Source of the DNA: Francisella halioticida
GTDB lineage: Bacteria; Pseudomonadota; Gammaproteobacteria; Francisellales; Francisellaceae
DNA: 64,000 nucleotides
Direction of reading: 5' to 3'
NCBI RefSeq assembly: GCF_002211785.1
Contig: NZ_CP022132.1
Coordinates: 930,001 to 994,000, forward strand
The notes under the pieces were generated by a model that was not told the origin of the DNA, did not search any database, and was given only the letters and a program-made list of their open reading frames with translations. The position numbers and the translations under genes are program-made. Positions within the stretch are counted from its first letter, which is position 1. Each line of letters opens with the position of its first letter. This document shows positions 12,016 to 21,009 of the stretch, one piece after another.

Positions 12016-12689
12016 ATAGTTTCTCTATTAGGGTTTACTTCAGAACCTCCTGAGAAAGAACCATTATTTAATTCGATAAACAAGCCATTTTTATTAATAC
12101 AAGAGGGAAAGTATAGTTGTCCAGGCATCGCTATAATAGCTACGGGGTATCCGTTGTTAAAGTTAAAAGTGGTAATACTTTAAAGCTTACAAATTTTATT
12201 AAAAGGTTTATTGTAATAGTCGTAATTTCTAAGGATTATTCTATTACTGGAATAACTATTTTTTTGAGAAATAGATGCAAATGCACAACCATTTTTTAAA
12301 ATTGACTTATCTGTTTTTATAGCTACAAGAGTTTCCATACCATTTAGGATAATTTCATCATCTAAGCTTATTTTAGCTCCATTAGCAGCACCTTTAACCA
12401 TAGACTTATAATTATTAGGGAATCTATCATATAGCTGATTTGCTTGTTTGACTAAATCATTATAGGATAATCCCTTTTATGTTATATAATAGTCTTCAAT
12501 AATTTTCAGTGAGTTTAGCATTTGAGGACGCATTAGTTCACCATATTTCTTTCCCCATTTCATAGTAAGAACCTTTTAATGTATTAATGGGTATTCCATT
12601 AACTATTTTTTGTCCTGCATTCCGGAAAAAGGTAAGATTAAAAGAAGTATTAAAAATTTTATAATAAGTTTCATAGTTTATTTATTTTT

Positions 12690-13352
12690 TTAAACAATAG
12701 GTAGTTTCCATTTATAGACTATAGACATTATTCTTGTAGTTAAGCCTATACCTATTATTATTACTGCACTTATATATAAGTTTATATTTAAATATATAAA
12801 AATGATATTCATTCCTCCAACTATTGCTGCTACAGAGGCATACAATTCAGATGTAAATGCAACTGGAATGTCATTACAAATCATATCGCGCATAATACCT
12901 CCAGCGACACCATTAATAATGGCAATAACAATACCAACAATTAATACACTAAAAAAATGCATTTCAAATACGGTAGTACATACATGATAAGCTATGCTAC
13001 TACCAATATATGCAAAAGCTATAAGACCTATAGAGTCAAGTATTAGAAATATTTTATAAAATTTATTTACATATTTTTGAGTGAATATCGCAATTATAGA
13101 GAAAAATAAACATATAACTATATAATGAGGATTTAATATAATAGTTACTGGTAAGTTGCCTAATAATACATCTCTTACGACACCACCACCTAGAGCTGTT
13201 GTTAGAGCAATAGCAACGACACCAAAAGCATCCATATTTCTTCTAGAAGAAGATATAACACCAGTCATGCTTTCAGCAACTATTCCTAAAAGAAACATTA
13301 TCGTAAAAATTAAAGGTCCTGTAATTCCAACATGATACATTGCTATCTCCAA
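12690..13352 (-). CDS. TRIC/UPF0126 family membrane channel (YicG/YadS-like)
   Basis: 220 residues in two repeats of about three membrane segments each. Each half carries the glycine-rich family motif: ALTTALGGGVVRDVLLGNLP in the first and NGVAGGIMRDMICNDIPVAF in the second. This duplicated glycine-rich pattern defines the bacterial UPF0126 proteins, now known as TRIC-type cation channels (K+ in studied members). The start may be at 13352 or at the second Met (MYHVGITG, 13340). It lies alone between two pseudogenes. Confidence 0.88.
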   Translation of the reverse strand: MEIAMYHVGITGPLIFTIMFLLGIVAESMTGVISSSRRNMDAFGVVAIALTTALGGGVVRDVLLGNLPVTIILNPHYIVICLFFSIIAIFTQKYVNKFYKIFLILDSIGLIAFAYIGSSIAYHVCTTVFEMHFFSVLIVGIVIAIINGVAGGIMRDMICNDIPVAFTSELYASVAAIVGGMNIIFIYLNINLYISAVIIIGIGLTTRIMSIVYKWKLPIV

Positions 13353-13398
13353 TAGTTTAATTATGGCTATATTTTAGAGATTATTTTTAGAAATTAAA

Positions 13399-13767
13399 TC
13401 ATTTTGTTAAATAATGATAGTTTTCTTCAATTTTATCCAAACAAAGACTTGAGTTTTTAGCGTATAAATAAGCTATAAGCGAAAGTATAAACAGGCTAAT
13501 TAAGATACTTAAAAGTCCAAATTTTTCAGAATGTGCTTCATAGAAAAATGCTATGATAGCTATTTAAATAAGATGAAAGAAAAGCCATAAATTTTTATTA
13601 AAATGTAGCTTATTATTTTTTACTTTAATTTTTTCAATAAGGATAAACACAAGACTACAAATAATAGCAAAAATAATAATATTTACTTTTATATTTTGGT
13701 ATTTCATCTGAAATTTATAAAGCAATTTTGGCAGAACATAAGTTGCGATAAGTGTATTTGCTGCCAC
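13399..13767 (-). pseudogene. C-terminal remnant of a membrane protein with an in-frame stop
   Basis: Reading from 13767 gives AANTLIATYVLPKLL and two hydrophobic stretches up to LWLFFHLI, then a TAA at 13564-13566. The same frame continues as IAIIAFFYEAHSEKFG with a further hydrophobic segment and ends at 13399. The piece therefore looks like the last ~120 residues of an integral membrane protein whose N-terminal part is gone. Upstream it is joined directly to a LysR fragment. I do not recognise the family. Confidence 0.55.
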
Positions 13768-14051
13768 TAATATATCTCCTTATAAATTCTCAGTAGATGT
13801 TTTAAACAGTTTAAATTCATTAGATTTTTTATGATTTCAATAGCTTTTTTGAATAAGGCTTTACCATTGCTATTAAGGCTTAAGCCATTTTTATTACGAT
13901 CAAAGAGTTTTATTTTGAGGATCTTTTCTAATTGACTTAAGCTAATACTAGCAGCAGACTGAGATATAAAGCAATGTTTTGCACCTTCACTAATAGAGTT
14001 CTTTTTTGCAACCTCTACAAATACTTTTAGTTGCTTTATAGTTATCTGCAT
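13767..14051 (-). pseudogene. LysR-type regulator, N-terminal fragment
   Basis: The first ~75 residues are a typical LysR winged helix-turn-helix: MQITIKQLKVFVEVAKKNSISEGA with SQSAASISLSQLEKILKIKLFDRNKNG. The effector-binding domain (about 200 residues) is missing. After NLMNL the sequence becomes unrelated and ends at 13767. The frame meets the membrane-protein remnant at that point. A deletion joining two genes explains both fragments. A bare LysR DNA-binding domain is unlikely to regulate normally. Confidence 0.75.
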
Positions 14052-14093
14052 AGATATAAAGGTTAAGAAAAAGGCACTACACTTGATTATATC

Positions 14094-14657
14094 TTACGGT
14101 ATTTTATTTTTATATAAAAGTTTAGCCATAATATTGCTAGTATTTTTTTCTTTTAGAATATCAAAGCCATCTAGTGGGTACTTAGCTTGTTTTTTAGTCT
14201 CAATATATATAATAGAGCCTTTGGGTATAAGCTTATTTTTTGCTATTGAATCTAGTGCTTTTGGTATTATATTTTTATTAAAAGGAGGGTCTAGAAATAT
14301 AATTGTTTGAGAATTTTGTGTATTTAAGCTTGCAAGAGCTTTTATACTATCTATTTTATATATTTGAAAATCTTTTATATCAAGAGTTTTTAGGTTCTCT
14401 TTTATTTGTTGTAATGCCTTAAAATTAAGCTCATAAAAAATAGCTCTGGCAGCGCCTCTTGATAAGCTTTCAATACCTAAGCTGCCACTACCAGCAAAAG
14501 CATCAATACAAACACTACCATGTATATAAGGGGCAAGCCAGTTAAATATAGTTTCTTTAAGCTGATCTGAAGTAGGGCGTAGACCATTAATATTAGGGAA
14601 TTTTAATCTGCGATTTTTATATTTGCCAGAAATTACACGAATAGTGTTTGTTTTCAC
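14094..14657 (-). CDS. rsmD: 16S rRNA (guanine-966-N2)-methyltransferase RsmD
   Basis: Methylates G966 of 16S rRNA in the assembled 30S subunit. The 187-residue protein has the family start RVISGKYKNRRLKFP with the LRPTSDQLKETIFNWL signature. The SAM-binding motif is DAFAGSGSLGIE (residues ~53-64), and the catalytic motif IV is LDPPF. It is the last gene of the minus-strand block lptF-lptG-M16-M16-rsmD; its ATG is two bases from the preceding stop. Confidence 0.96.
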   Translation of the reverse strand: MKTNTIRVISGKYKNRRLKFPNINGLRPTSDQLKETIFNWLAPYIHGSVCIDAFAGSGSLGIESLSRGAARAIFYELNFKALQQIKENLKTLDIKDFQIYKIDSIKALASLNTQNSQTIIFLDPPFNKNIIPKALDSIAKNKLIPKGSIIYIETKKQAKYPLDGFDILKEKNTSNIMAKLLYKNKIP

Positions 14658-14659
14658 TG

Positions 14660-15880
14660 CTAGACATCTCCAACCATTACAGTTATAAAGTTATTTTGTT
14701 GGATTTGTAAGAATGAGTTATGTATTTGTGTAGCTGTTACATTATTTATGTTCTCAACATAGGTATCAAAAAAATCTAAAGGAAGATCTTTGTTTGCAAT
14801 AGATGATAGCATATTTAATTTAGAACTATTTTTCACAGAACTAAGCAAATGTGTACCTTCTATATGCTTTTTAGAATTTTTGATGGTTTCGTCATCTATA
14901 GTATTTTTAATGAAGTTACTATAAACATCATCTATAGTGTCTAGGGCAAGTTTTGGGTTACTAGTTTGAGCTGAAATTACAAAGCTACCATAATCTGGAT
15001 TAAGATTTACATCGCTACTAATATTATATACCAGACCTAATTCCTCACGGACTTTGTTAAATAGTAGAGAATTTAGACCACTACCACCGAGTATTTCATT
15101 ACCAAGTTTCACTGGAAAATATAAAGGATCTTGTATGTTTAGTAGTAATTGGTGCCCCATTAGTATAGATGTTTGCTTGCTGTTGAAAGTATTTTTAATA
15201 ACTTTTGTATTATTTTCTTGTTGATTAAATATTGCAGTATTTTTAGTACCTTTAGGTAATGAGTCTAAAATTTGTTGTGAAATATCTTTTGCTTGTATTG
15301 ATCTAACGGCACCAACAATACAAATGTTAGCATTGCTTGCACATGTATATTTGTTAAAAAAGTCAGCTATATCCTTAGAACTTATATCTTTAACGCTATT
15401 TTCATAACCAATAACGGGGTGGCTATAAGGATTATTAGCAAAAATGTTTCTTGAAAATTCTAAAGATGCTAAATAGTTAGGTTGCTGGTTTAAATAATTA
15501 ATATGAGTTAAGGTCTGTATTTTTTCTCTATCTAATATATTTTGATCAAAATCTGGAGTTGTAAATATTTCATGAAGAATCTTGATAGTTTTATCAATAA
15601 TGTTAGCATCATTTAGTAAACGAATTTTGATATTAAAAAATTCTTTAGTTGTTTCAGCATGTATCGATACACCTATATCAGTTATCTTATTGATGAGTTG
15701 TTGCTCATTAGAAGTCTGTGTTTTTGTCGCAAACATACTTACAGCAAGATCTGCTAGCCCATTTAATTTACCATCAAATGCTGATCCGGCACGGAAATTT
15801 ATCTGTATGTCAAGCATTGGTAAAATTTGTGATTCTTGAAAATATACTGGTGTATTGTCAATATTAAATTTTTGGATCAT
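14660..15880 (-). CDS. M16 zinc-peptidase homologue lacking the HXXEH motif (probable non-catalytic partner)
   Basis: 406 residues with the M16 fold: an N-terminal strand-rich start (QILPMLDIQINFRAGSAFDG) and the R/Y region GGSGLNSLLFNKVREELGLVYNISS near residues 268-292. Where the zinc motif HXXEH should be, after GLADLA, the sequence reads VSMFATKTQ, so no zinc can be bound. In heterodimeric M16 peptidases one subunit carries the metal and the other the R/Y residues. With the gene 3 bp upstream having HMLEH, this is probably the inactive half of such a pair. Confidence 0.88.
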   Translation of the reverse strand: MIQKFNIDNTPVYFQESQILPMLDIQINFRAGSAFDGKLNGLADLAVSMFATKTQTSNEQQLINKITDIGVSIHAETTKEFFNIKIRLLNDANIIDKTIKILHEIFTTPDFDQNILDREKIQTLTHINYLNQQPNYLASLEFSRNIFANNPYSHPVIGYENSVKDISSKDIADFFNKYTCASNANICIVGAVRSIQAKDISQQILDSLPKGTKNTAIFNQQENNTKVIKNTFNSKQTSILMGHQLLLNIQDPLYFPVKLGNEILGGSGLNSLLFNKVREELGLVYNISSDVNLNPDYGSFVISAQTSNPKLALDTIDDVYSNFIKNTIDDETIKNSKKHIEGTHLLSSVKNSSKLNMLSSIANKDLPLDFFDTYVENINNVTATQIHNSFLQIQQNNFITVMVGDV

Positions 15881-15883
15881 GTT

Positions 15884-17137
15884 TTAATCTCTTAGTAAGT
15901 GTAAAGATGTAAGATTTTCTTTATTGAGGTATTTATCAAGAACTCGGTTGACATCTTGAATTGTTACATCATAAAGTTTTTCTAAATATTTATAATAATC
16001 AACATCAAGATTTATACTAGCTAGTGAACCAATAAGGTTAGCCTGAGTCTCTAATGAGTCCATAGAAAATACTTTATCGGCTTTTATAGTAACTTTAGCT
16101 CTATTTAATTGCTCTTGAGATATACCAGTCATTTTTAGACCATTTATAGTTTTTTCTATTTTCTCTTGAATATGATCAAGGTCTTGGTCGTGATTTGCAA
16201 TAGCAGTAATAATAAAGATATCTTCACCTTTTATAAAAGGTGAGTATTCACTATCTATATGGCAGCATAAGTTTTCTTCACGTACTAGCTTTTGCTGTAA
16301 TATTGACGCATCAGCGCTACCAAGAATACTGCTTAAAATCATCAGTGCAAAAGGGTCATTTTTTTGATAATTGGTTGTTAGCGATGGAGTTATATATCCT
16401 AATACTGCTACTGAGGTATCATTTGGAGATTTTTTAATTTGTAAATGTCTATAGCCAATGTTTATTAGACTGGGTTCTTTATTATGATCTTCAAAGTTTG
16501 ACTTAGGGATATTACTAAAATAGTCTTTTACCATAGCAATAGCTGAATCTTCATTAATATCACCAACTAAAACTATGCTTGAATTATTAGGAGCATAGTG
16601 TTGTTGATACCAATTTTTAAGGTTACTAAGGGTGTAGTTTTCAATATCTTCTCGCCAGCCAATAATAGGTGTATGGCGCGAGCTATTTTGATAAGCAAGT
16701 TTCATAAACTGCTCAAAAGCATAACTAAAAGCTTTATCATCAACTCGTAAATTACGTTCTTCTAAAACAACTTTCCTTTCTGGAGTAAATTCATTCTCAT
16801 CAAATAGTAAATTTGCCATACGTGAAGATTCGATAGATAGGCTTAATTCAAGGTTTTTTTTATGCCAAAATTGGTAATAAGCAGTATAATCAAAGCTCGT
16901 AAAAGCATTTTGAATACCACCATTATTTTCTACTATGCTATTTAAGTCATCTTTTGAATATTTATTAGTGCCTTTGAACATCATATGCTCTAACATATGT
17001 GATATGCCAGTAAGCTTTTGAGGCTCATATGTTGAGCCTACTTTATACCATATCTGTGATAAAACTACTGGAGCTCTAGAGTCTTTTTTTATGTATATAT
17101 TTAGGTCGTTATTTAGTGAATATTTAAATATGTTCAT
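15884..17137 (-). CDS. M16 family zinc peptidase (catalytic subunit)
   Basis: 417 residues with the inverted zinc motif HMLEH (His47, Glu50, His51) in SHMLEHMMFKGTNKY, and the downstream acidic stretch RKVVLEERN that supplies the third ligand. No signal peptide is evident. M16 enzymes degrade short peptides. The gene follows lptG by 7 bp and precedes its non-catalytic paralogue by 3 bp, so it is probably translated in step with it. Whether the pair has a link to envelope assembly, as its position beside lptFG might hint, is only a guess. Confidence 0.92.
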   Translation of the reverse strand: MNIFKYSLNNDLNIYIKKDSRAPVVLSQIWYKVGSTYEPQKLTGISHMLEHMMFKGTNKYSKDDLNSIVENNGGIQNAFTSFDYTAYYQFWHKKNLELSLSIESSRMANLLFDENEFTPERKVVLEERNLRVDDKAFSYAFEQFMKLAYQNSSRHTPIIGWREDIENYTLSNLKNWYQQHYAPNNSSIVLVGDINEDSAIAMVKDYFSNIPKSNFEDHNKEPSLINIGYRHLQIKKSPNDTSVAVLGYITPSLTTNYQKNDPFALMILSSILGSADASILQQKLVREENLCCHIDSEYSPFIKGEDIFIITAIANHDQDLDHIQEKIEKTINGLKMTGISQEQLNRAKVTIKADKVFSMDSLETQANLIGSLASINLDVDYYKYLEKLYDVTIQDVNRVLDKYLNKENLTSLHLLRD

Positions 17138-17144
17138 ATGTTAA

Positions 17145-18209
17145 TTAAGTTTCTTTTGATTTTATAAATAAATAAATTAGTAATATTAAAGCTACTACTG
17201 TTGGTCCTGCAGCTCCAAATATAGGAGGAATATGTAATATTAAAGCAATAGGTCCAAAAATCTGATTAATAATGAAAAATGCAAAACCAAAAAATGCACC
17301 AAGAATTAATTTAAGTATTAGTGTTGAAGATCTAGTTGAACCAATGCTTAGTGGCACTGATAATAATATTAAAACCATCAATGATAATGGTTGAAAGATT
17401 TCTTGCCAAAATTTCAAAGCTATTGCTGTATCGTTAGTTTGACCTCGTGAAAACATATACTTACTCAATTGAGTAAAGTTTAAATAATCATCATCATTAA
17501 TAGTAATCACTTGAGCTACTGATATAGGTATAGGGTTTGACCAGTTTGTTTTATTAATACCACTTTCTACATCAATATGCTTTTGTCCATCTTTAGTGGG
17601 AAATGTAACTTTGCTTATGTTGTAGACATCAGCGACAGTATCATTAATGTATCTTGCAGTTTTTGCATAGCGTATTTGCGTAATTTTATTATCTTTTACA
17701 ATAAATTTTCTGATACCGTGAGCTTTTTTCTCTTGGGGATTAATGTTTGAAATATTCATTAAACCATCTTCAGTTTTGAACCATAGGTCATGGGTATTAT
17801 ATGCAACTGTATTGGTATCTGATATCTTTTGAAGTACAGGTGCTATATATCCACCAAAAACCATCGTAACTAAAGAACCAATTATACCAACTAAGACAAC
17901 ACCCTTAGCTATTTGAAATGTTGAGCGTCCAGATGCTCTAAGAATAATTATCTCCGAATGATTAGCAAGTAAACTAAGTCCCATGAGAGCACCGACCATG
18001 GCACATGCAGGTAGTAGTGTATACAGTATCCCAGGTAATTGATAAAAGGTGTTAATAATCAATTCAAAGTTACTTGCATTGCCATCATTATTACTTACCT
18101 GAGCAAGGTATGTAAATATAAAGAAAAGGATACAAAATATTATTGCAACTATTAAAAAACTACCAAATACAGTTTTAAAAATATAACGGTCTATACGATT
18201 TAATAACAT
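17145..18209 (-). CDS. lptG: LPS export ABC transporter permease LptG
   Basis: Inner-membrane subunit of the LptB2FG complex that extracts lipopolysaccharide for transport to the outer membrane. 354 residues with an N-terminal RIDRYIFKTVFGSF start. Three membrane segments are followed by a periplasmic beta-jellyroll (about residues 125-265) and three more C-terminal segments ending FGAAGPTVVALILLIYLF. It is encoded 3 bp after lptF, the usual order. Confidence 0.95.
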   Translation of the reverse strand: MLLNRIDRYIFKTVFGSFLIVAIIFCILFFIFTYLAQVSNNDGNASNFELIINTFYQLPGILYTLLPACAMVGALMGLSLLANHSEIIILRASGRSTFQIAKGVVLVGIIGSLVTMVFGGYIAPVLQKISDTNTVAYNTHDLWFKTEDGLMNISNINPQEKKAHGIRKFIVKDNKITQIRYAKTARYINDTVADVYNISKVTFPTKDGQKHIDVESGINKTNWSNPIPISVAQVITINDDDYLNFTQLSKYMFSRGQTNDTAIALKFWQEIFQPLSLMVLILLSVPLSIGSTRSSTLILKLILGAFFGFAFFIINQIFGPIALILHIPPIFGAAGPTVVALILLIYLFIKSKET

Positions 18210-18212
18210 TAT

Positions 18213-19292
18213 TTATCCTTTTCTAGACGATCCATTTTGTTTTCTAATAGCTCTAATAGCAAGCACTACAAACACTATGTGAGGTAGCCAGGCACCTATC
18301 CAGACAGGTACAGAGCCATTAGCCATACAGGTATTGATGAACATATTTGTGCATAAATATATGGCTAATACTATAACTGCTGGTAGTAGCTTAGCATATT
18401 TATTTTGTCTTGGTCTTAGACGACAAAGAGCAAGAGCGATTAAAGAGGCTACTAGTACAGCTATGGAGTTATTTATACGTGAGAAAAATTCTCCTCTACA
18501 TGCAGTTCCAATTTCTTTATTGTCAAAATTCTCTATTAAAGAATGCATATAATATCTATCGACTATTTTATGGTTAAAATCTCTAATAGTGTTATCGTAT
18601 ATTGTATAAATAGCTTTATCAGCTTTACCGTAGCTTGATTCAAAGCTCTGAGGGTCTCTTGTGTAGATATTTACATTTTTAAAATCTACATAAGCGGCTT
18701 TTTTATTAGAATATATTTGTGCATTAGGTGCTGTTATGACTTTATATTCATTATCTTTTAAAGTTTTTTGATATAGAAACACATTGTGTAAGTTATTGCC
18801 TGATTTATTTTTTATATATAGGACTCTTCCATCTGGGATTTTTATAATTTTATCATCAGTTACTGATGATAAAAGTGCCTGCGCTGATAGAGATGATTCA
18901 TATATATCTAAAGTTTGTTTTGAAAGAGGATTTAGATACATTGTTGTTATTAAAGTTAGAATAGTTAAGGCTCCAGCAGGTTTAAGTGTGTTTTTAACTA
19001 TTTCCATCCATGTTACACCACCTGCAAGAGTCACAAACATTTCATTATTTGAGAAATATTTACCAAAACAAATGATAATTGCTAGAAACATAGCTATTGG
19101 AGCTATGAGACTTACATTCTCTGGTAATGTCAAAATAACAAATTTTATTATCGAATCTATCCCTAGACCTCTTGAATAAGCTTCATGGAAAAGCCTAATA
19201 AGAAGATTAGCAGATACAATTGATATTATAAATAAAGTTATAGATGTAAAAGTATTAACTATATCTCTATTGTAGTATTTTTCTAGAATCAA
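18213..19292 (-). CDS. lptF: LPS export ABC transporter permease LptF
   Basis: Partner of LptG in the LPS extraction complex. 359 residues: ILEKYYNRDIVNTF start, three membrane segments including the coupling-helix region TLAGGVTWMEIVKNTL, a periplasmic domain from about residue 135 to 260, and three C-terminal segments. First gene of the minus-strand block. It is divergent from pepA across 169 bp, the same arrangement as pepA-lptF in E. coli, so this gap should hold both promoters. Confidence 0.95.
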   Translation of the reverse strand: MILEKYYNRDIVNTFTSITLFIISIVSANLLIRLFHEAYSRGLGIDSIIKFVILTLPENVSLIAPIAMFLAIIICFGKYFSNNEMFVTLAGGVTWMEIVKNTLKPAGALTILTLITTMYLNPLSKQTLDIYESSLSAQALLSSVTDDKIIKIPDGRVLYIKNKSGNNLHNVFLYQKTLKDNEYKVITAPNAQIYSNKKAAYVDFKNVNIYTRDPQSFESSYGKADKAIYTIYDNTIRDFNHKIVDRYYMHSLIENFDNKEIGTACRGEFFSRINNSIAVLVASLIALALCRLRPRQNKYAKLLPAVIVLAIYLCTNMFINTCMANGSVPVWIGAWLPHIVFVVLAIRAIRKQNGSSRKG

Positions 19293-19461
19293 AACTTAGC
19301 TCTATTTCATAATAAAAAATTAAACTAGGACTAATTTTATATTTTTTAGAAACAAAAGTCAGTAGTTAACAATTAGCCGCACTTAAATTTTAATGTTTTA
19401 GCTATGTTTTTTTGTTATTATGTTTTTAAAATATGTTTTAAAATTAAAAAATGGAGCGTAA

Positions 19462-20901
19462 ATGAAACTGGTAGTAAATAGTAAGGCAGCAACATCTGCT
19501 GAGGTGTTGATAGTAGCACAAGAAAATCTTCAAAAACTTATTGAAGGGACAATATGTCCAAACTCTAAGTCCTTATTAGATAGAAAAGTTTTTAAGGCAA
19601 CTTCTGGGGATGTTCTGCCATTATTGCATACAGATAAAACAGTTATTCTTTTGGGCCTTGGTTTAAGACAAGATTTCTTGTTCTCTGAATATGACAAAAT
19701 AATATCAAAAGCTACAGAACTATTAAAGAAACTAGATATAAAAGAAGTTTCTGTAAATATTGATTACGCATTTGAAAGTGGCGATGTTAAGCAATTTACA
19801 CTAGATACAATAAGAGCGTTTATATCAGAAACTTATGTTTTTGATCAGTTAAAATCAAAAAAAGAAAACTATTCTTTAGAACATGTTGAATTAGTTTATT
19901 CTGGAGAACAAGATATTGATGAAGCTGTTAAAATTGGTTCAGTTATTGCTTGTGGTCAAAACTATGCAAAAGATTTACAGAATTTGCCTGCAAATATTTG
20001 TAATACAGATTATATGTTAAATGAGGCTAGAGAGCTTACATCCCAATATGAAACATTTAACTTAGAGTACTTAGATCAAGATGCTATGGCTGAATTAGGT
20101 ATGGGTTGTGCCTTGGCTGTGGGTAGAGGTTCTGACATGTCTAACTATACTGTTTGCATGGAGCATAATGGTGGTGAAAAAGGCGAAGATCCAATAGTTT
20201 TAGTGGGTAAAGGTTTAGTCTTTGATAATGGCGGTATATGTATTAAGCCAGCAGCGGGCATGAGCACTATGAAAATGGATATGGGCGGTGCAGCAGCTGT
20301 AATGGGTATTATGAAAGCTGTAGCTATGCTTAACTTACCAATTAATGTGGTTGGTGTAATGGGACTTGCTGAGAATGCTGTTGATGCTAGGTCTTATAGA
20401 CCTGGTGACGTACTTAAAAGTATGAAAGGTATAACAGTTGAGGTAAGTAATACTGATGCTGAAGGTAGGCTGGTGTTATGTGATACTCTTACTTATATTG
20501 GTAAGTACAAGCCAAAAGCTGTTATAAATATGGCTACTTTAACTGGTGCTATGATAATTGCTTTAGGAGATGCTTTCTCAGGATTAATGGCAAATAGTGA
20601 TAAGCTAGCAAATAGTTTACAGCAGGCTGCTAATGCATCTAATGATCTTGTATGGAGATTGCCTTTACACAAACCTTATCTTAAAAAACTAGATAGTAAA
20701 GTCGCTGATATAGATCATGCTAACCGTGATAGGGCAGCGGGATCAATATGTGCAGGTTTATTCCTATCAAAATTCACAGAGGATTATGAATGGGCGCATC
20801 TTGATATAGCAGGTTCTGCAATGGGGGATTTTATTAATTGTAAGGCTACAGGTAGACCAGTACCTTTATTAATTCATTATTTACTATCTCAAGCTAAGTA
20901 G
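19462..20901 (+). CDS. pepA: Leucyl aminopeptidase PepA (M17)
   Basis: A cytosolic hexameric two-metal aminopeptidase that frees N-terminal residues from peptides. The 479-residue protein carries the M17 signature NTDAEGRL at residues 330-337. Upstream lie the metal and catalytic motifs VGKGLVFDNGGICIKPAAGM and MKMDMGGAAAVMG. The N-terminal ~150 residues are the variable M17 domain. Start ATG with GGAG 8 bases upstream. The known second role of PepA as a DNA-binding protein in E. coli cannot be judged here. Confidence 0.97.
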   Translation: MKLVVNSKAATSAEVLIVAQENLQKLIEGTICPNSKSLLDRKVFKATSGDVLPLLHTDKTVILLGLGLRQDFLFSEYDKIISKATELLKKLDIKEVSVNIDYAFESGDVKQFTLDTIRAFISETYVFDQLKSKKENYSLEHVELVYSGEQDIDEAVKIGSVIACGQNYAKDLQNLPANICNTDYMLNEARELTSQYETFNLEYLDQDAMAELGMGCALAVGRGSDMSNYTVCMEHNGGEKGEDPIVLVGKGLVFDNGGICIKPAAGMSTMKMDMGGAAAVMGIMKAVAMLNLPINVVGVMGLAENAVDARSYRPGDVLKSMKGITVEVSNTDAEGRLVLCDTLTYIGKYKPKAVINMATLTGAMIIALGDAFSGLMANSDKLANSLQQAANASNDLVWRLPLHKPYLKKLDSKVADIDHANRDRAAGSICAGLFLSKFTEDYEWAHLDIAGSAMGDFINCKATGRPVPLLIHYLLSQAK

Positions 20902-21009
20902 GATATTTTAATAAATAATATTTACTTTTCTCTAGTATATTTTTTCTTATGTGATAAAATTCCTCTGTAATTAAATTCAAACTCTAGATTTTAATTACGG
21001 AGATCAATA

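Larger units (their letters stand above)
10232..12674 (-). pseudogene. C45/choloylglycine-hydrolase-like Ntn amidohydrolase, frameshifted and split by IS-C
   Basis: The 5' part begins at 12674 (MKLIIKFLILLLILPFSG, a signal peptide) and continues over several frames: GSYYEMGKEIW, then GAANGAKISLDDEIILNGMETL, then NGCAFASIS with the putative N-terminal nucleophile Cys, then RNYDYY and PVAIIAMPGQ. It stops at NPNRET at the insertion site. The 3' part (10719 to 10232) resumes at MLIQIRDALRT and ends IYQIIYDTKTKNLYLNLED. Removing IS-C and one 4-bp duplication rejoins the two parts in frame. Frameshifts near 12620-12480 and between 12480 and 12400 show the gene was also decayed elsewhere. The original role, amide or acyl hydrolysis outside the cytoplasm, is inferred from the family. 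Confidence 0.8.
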
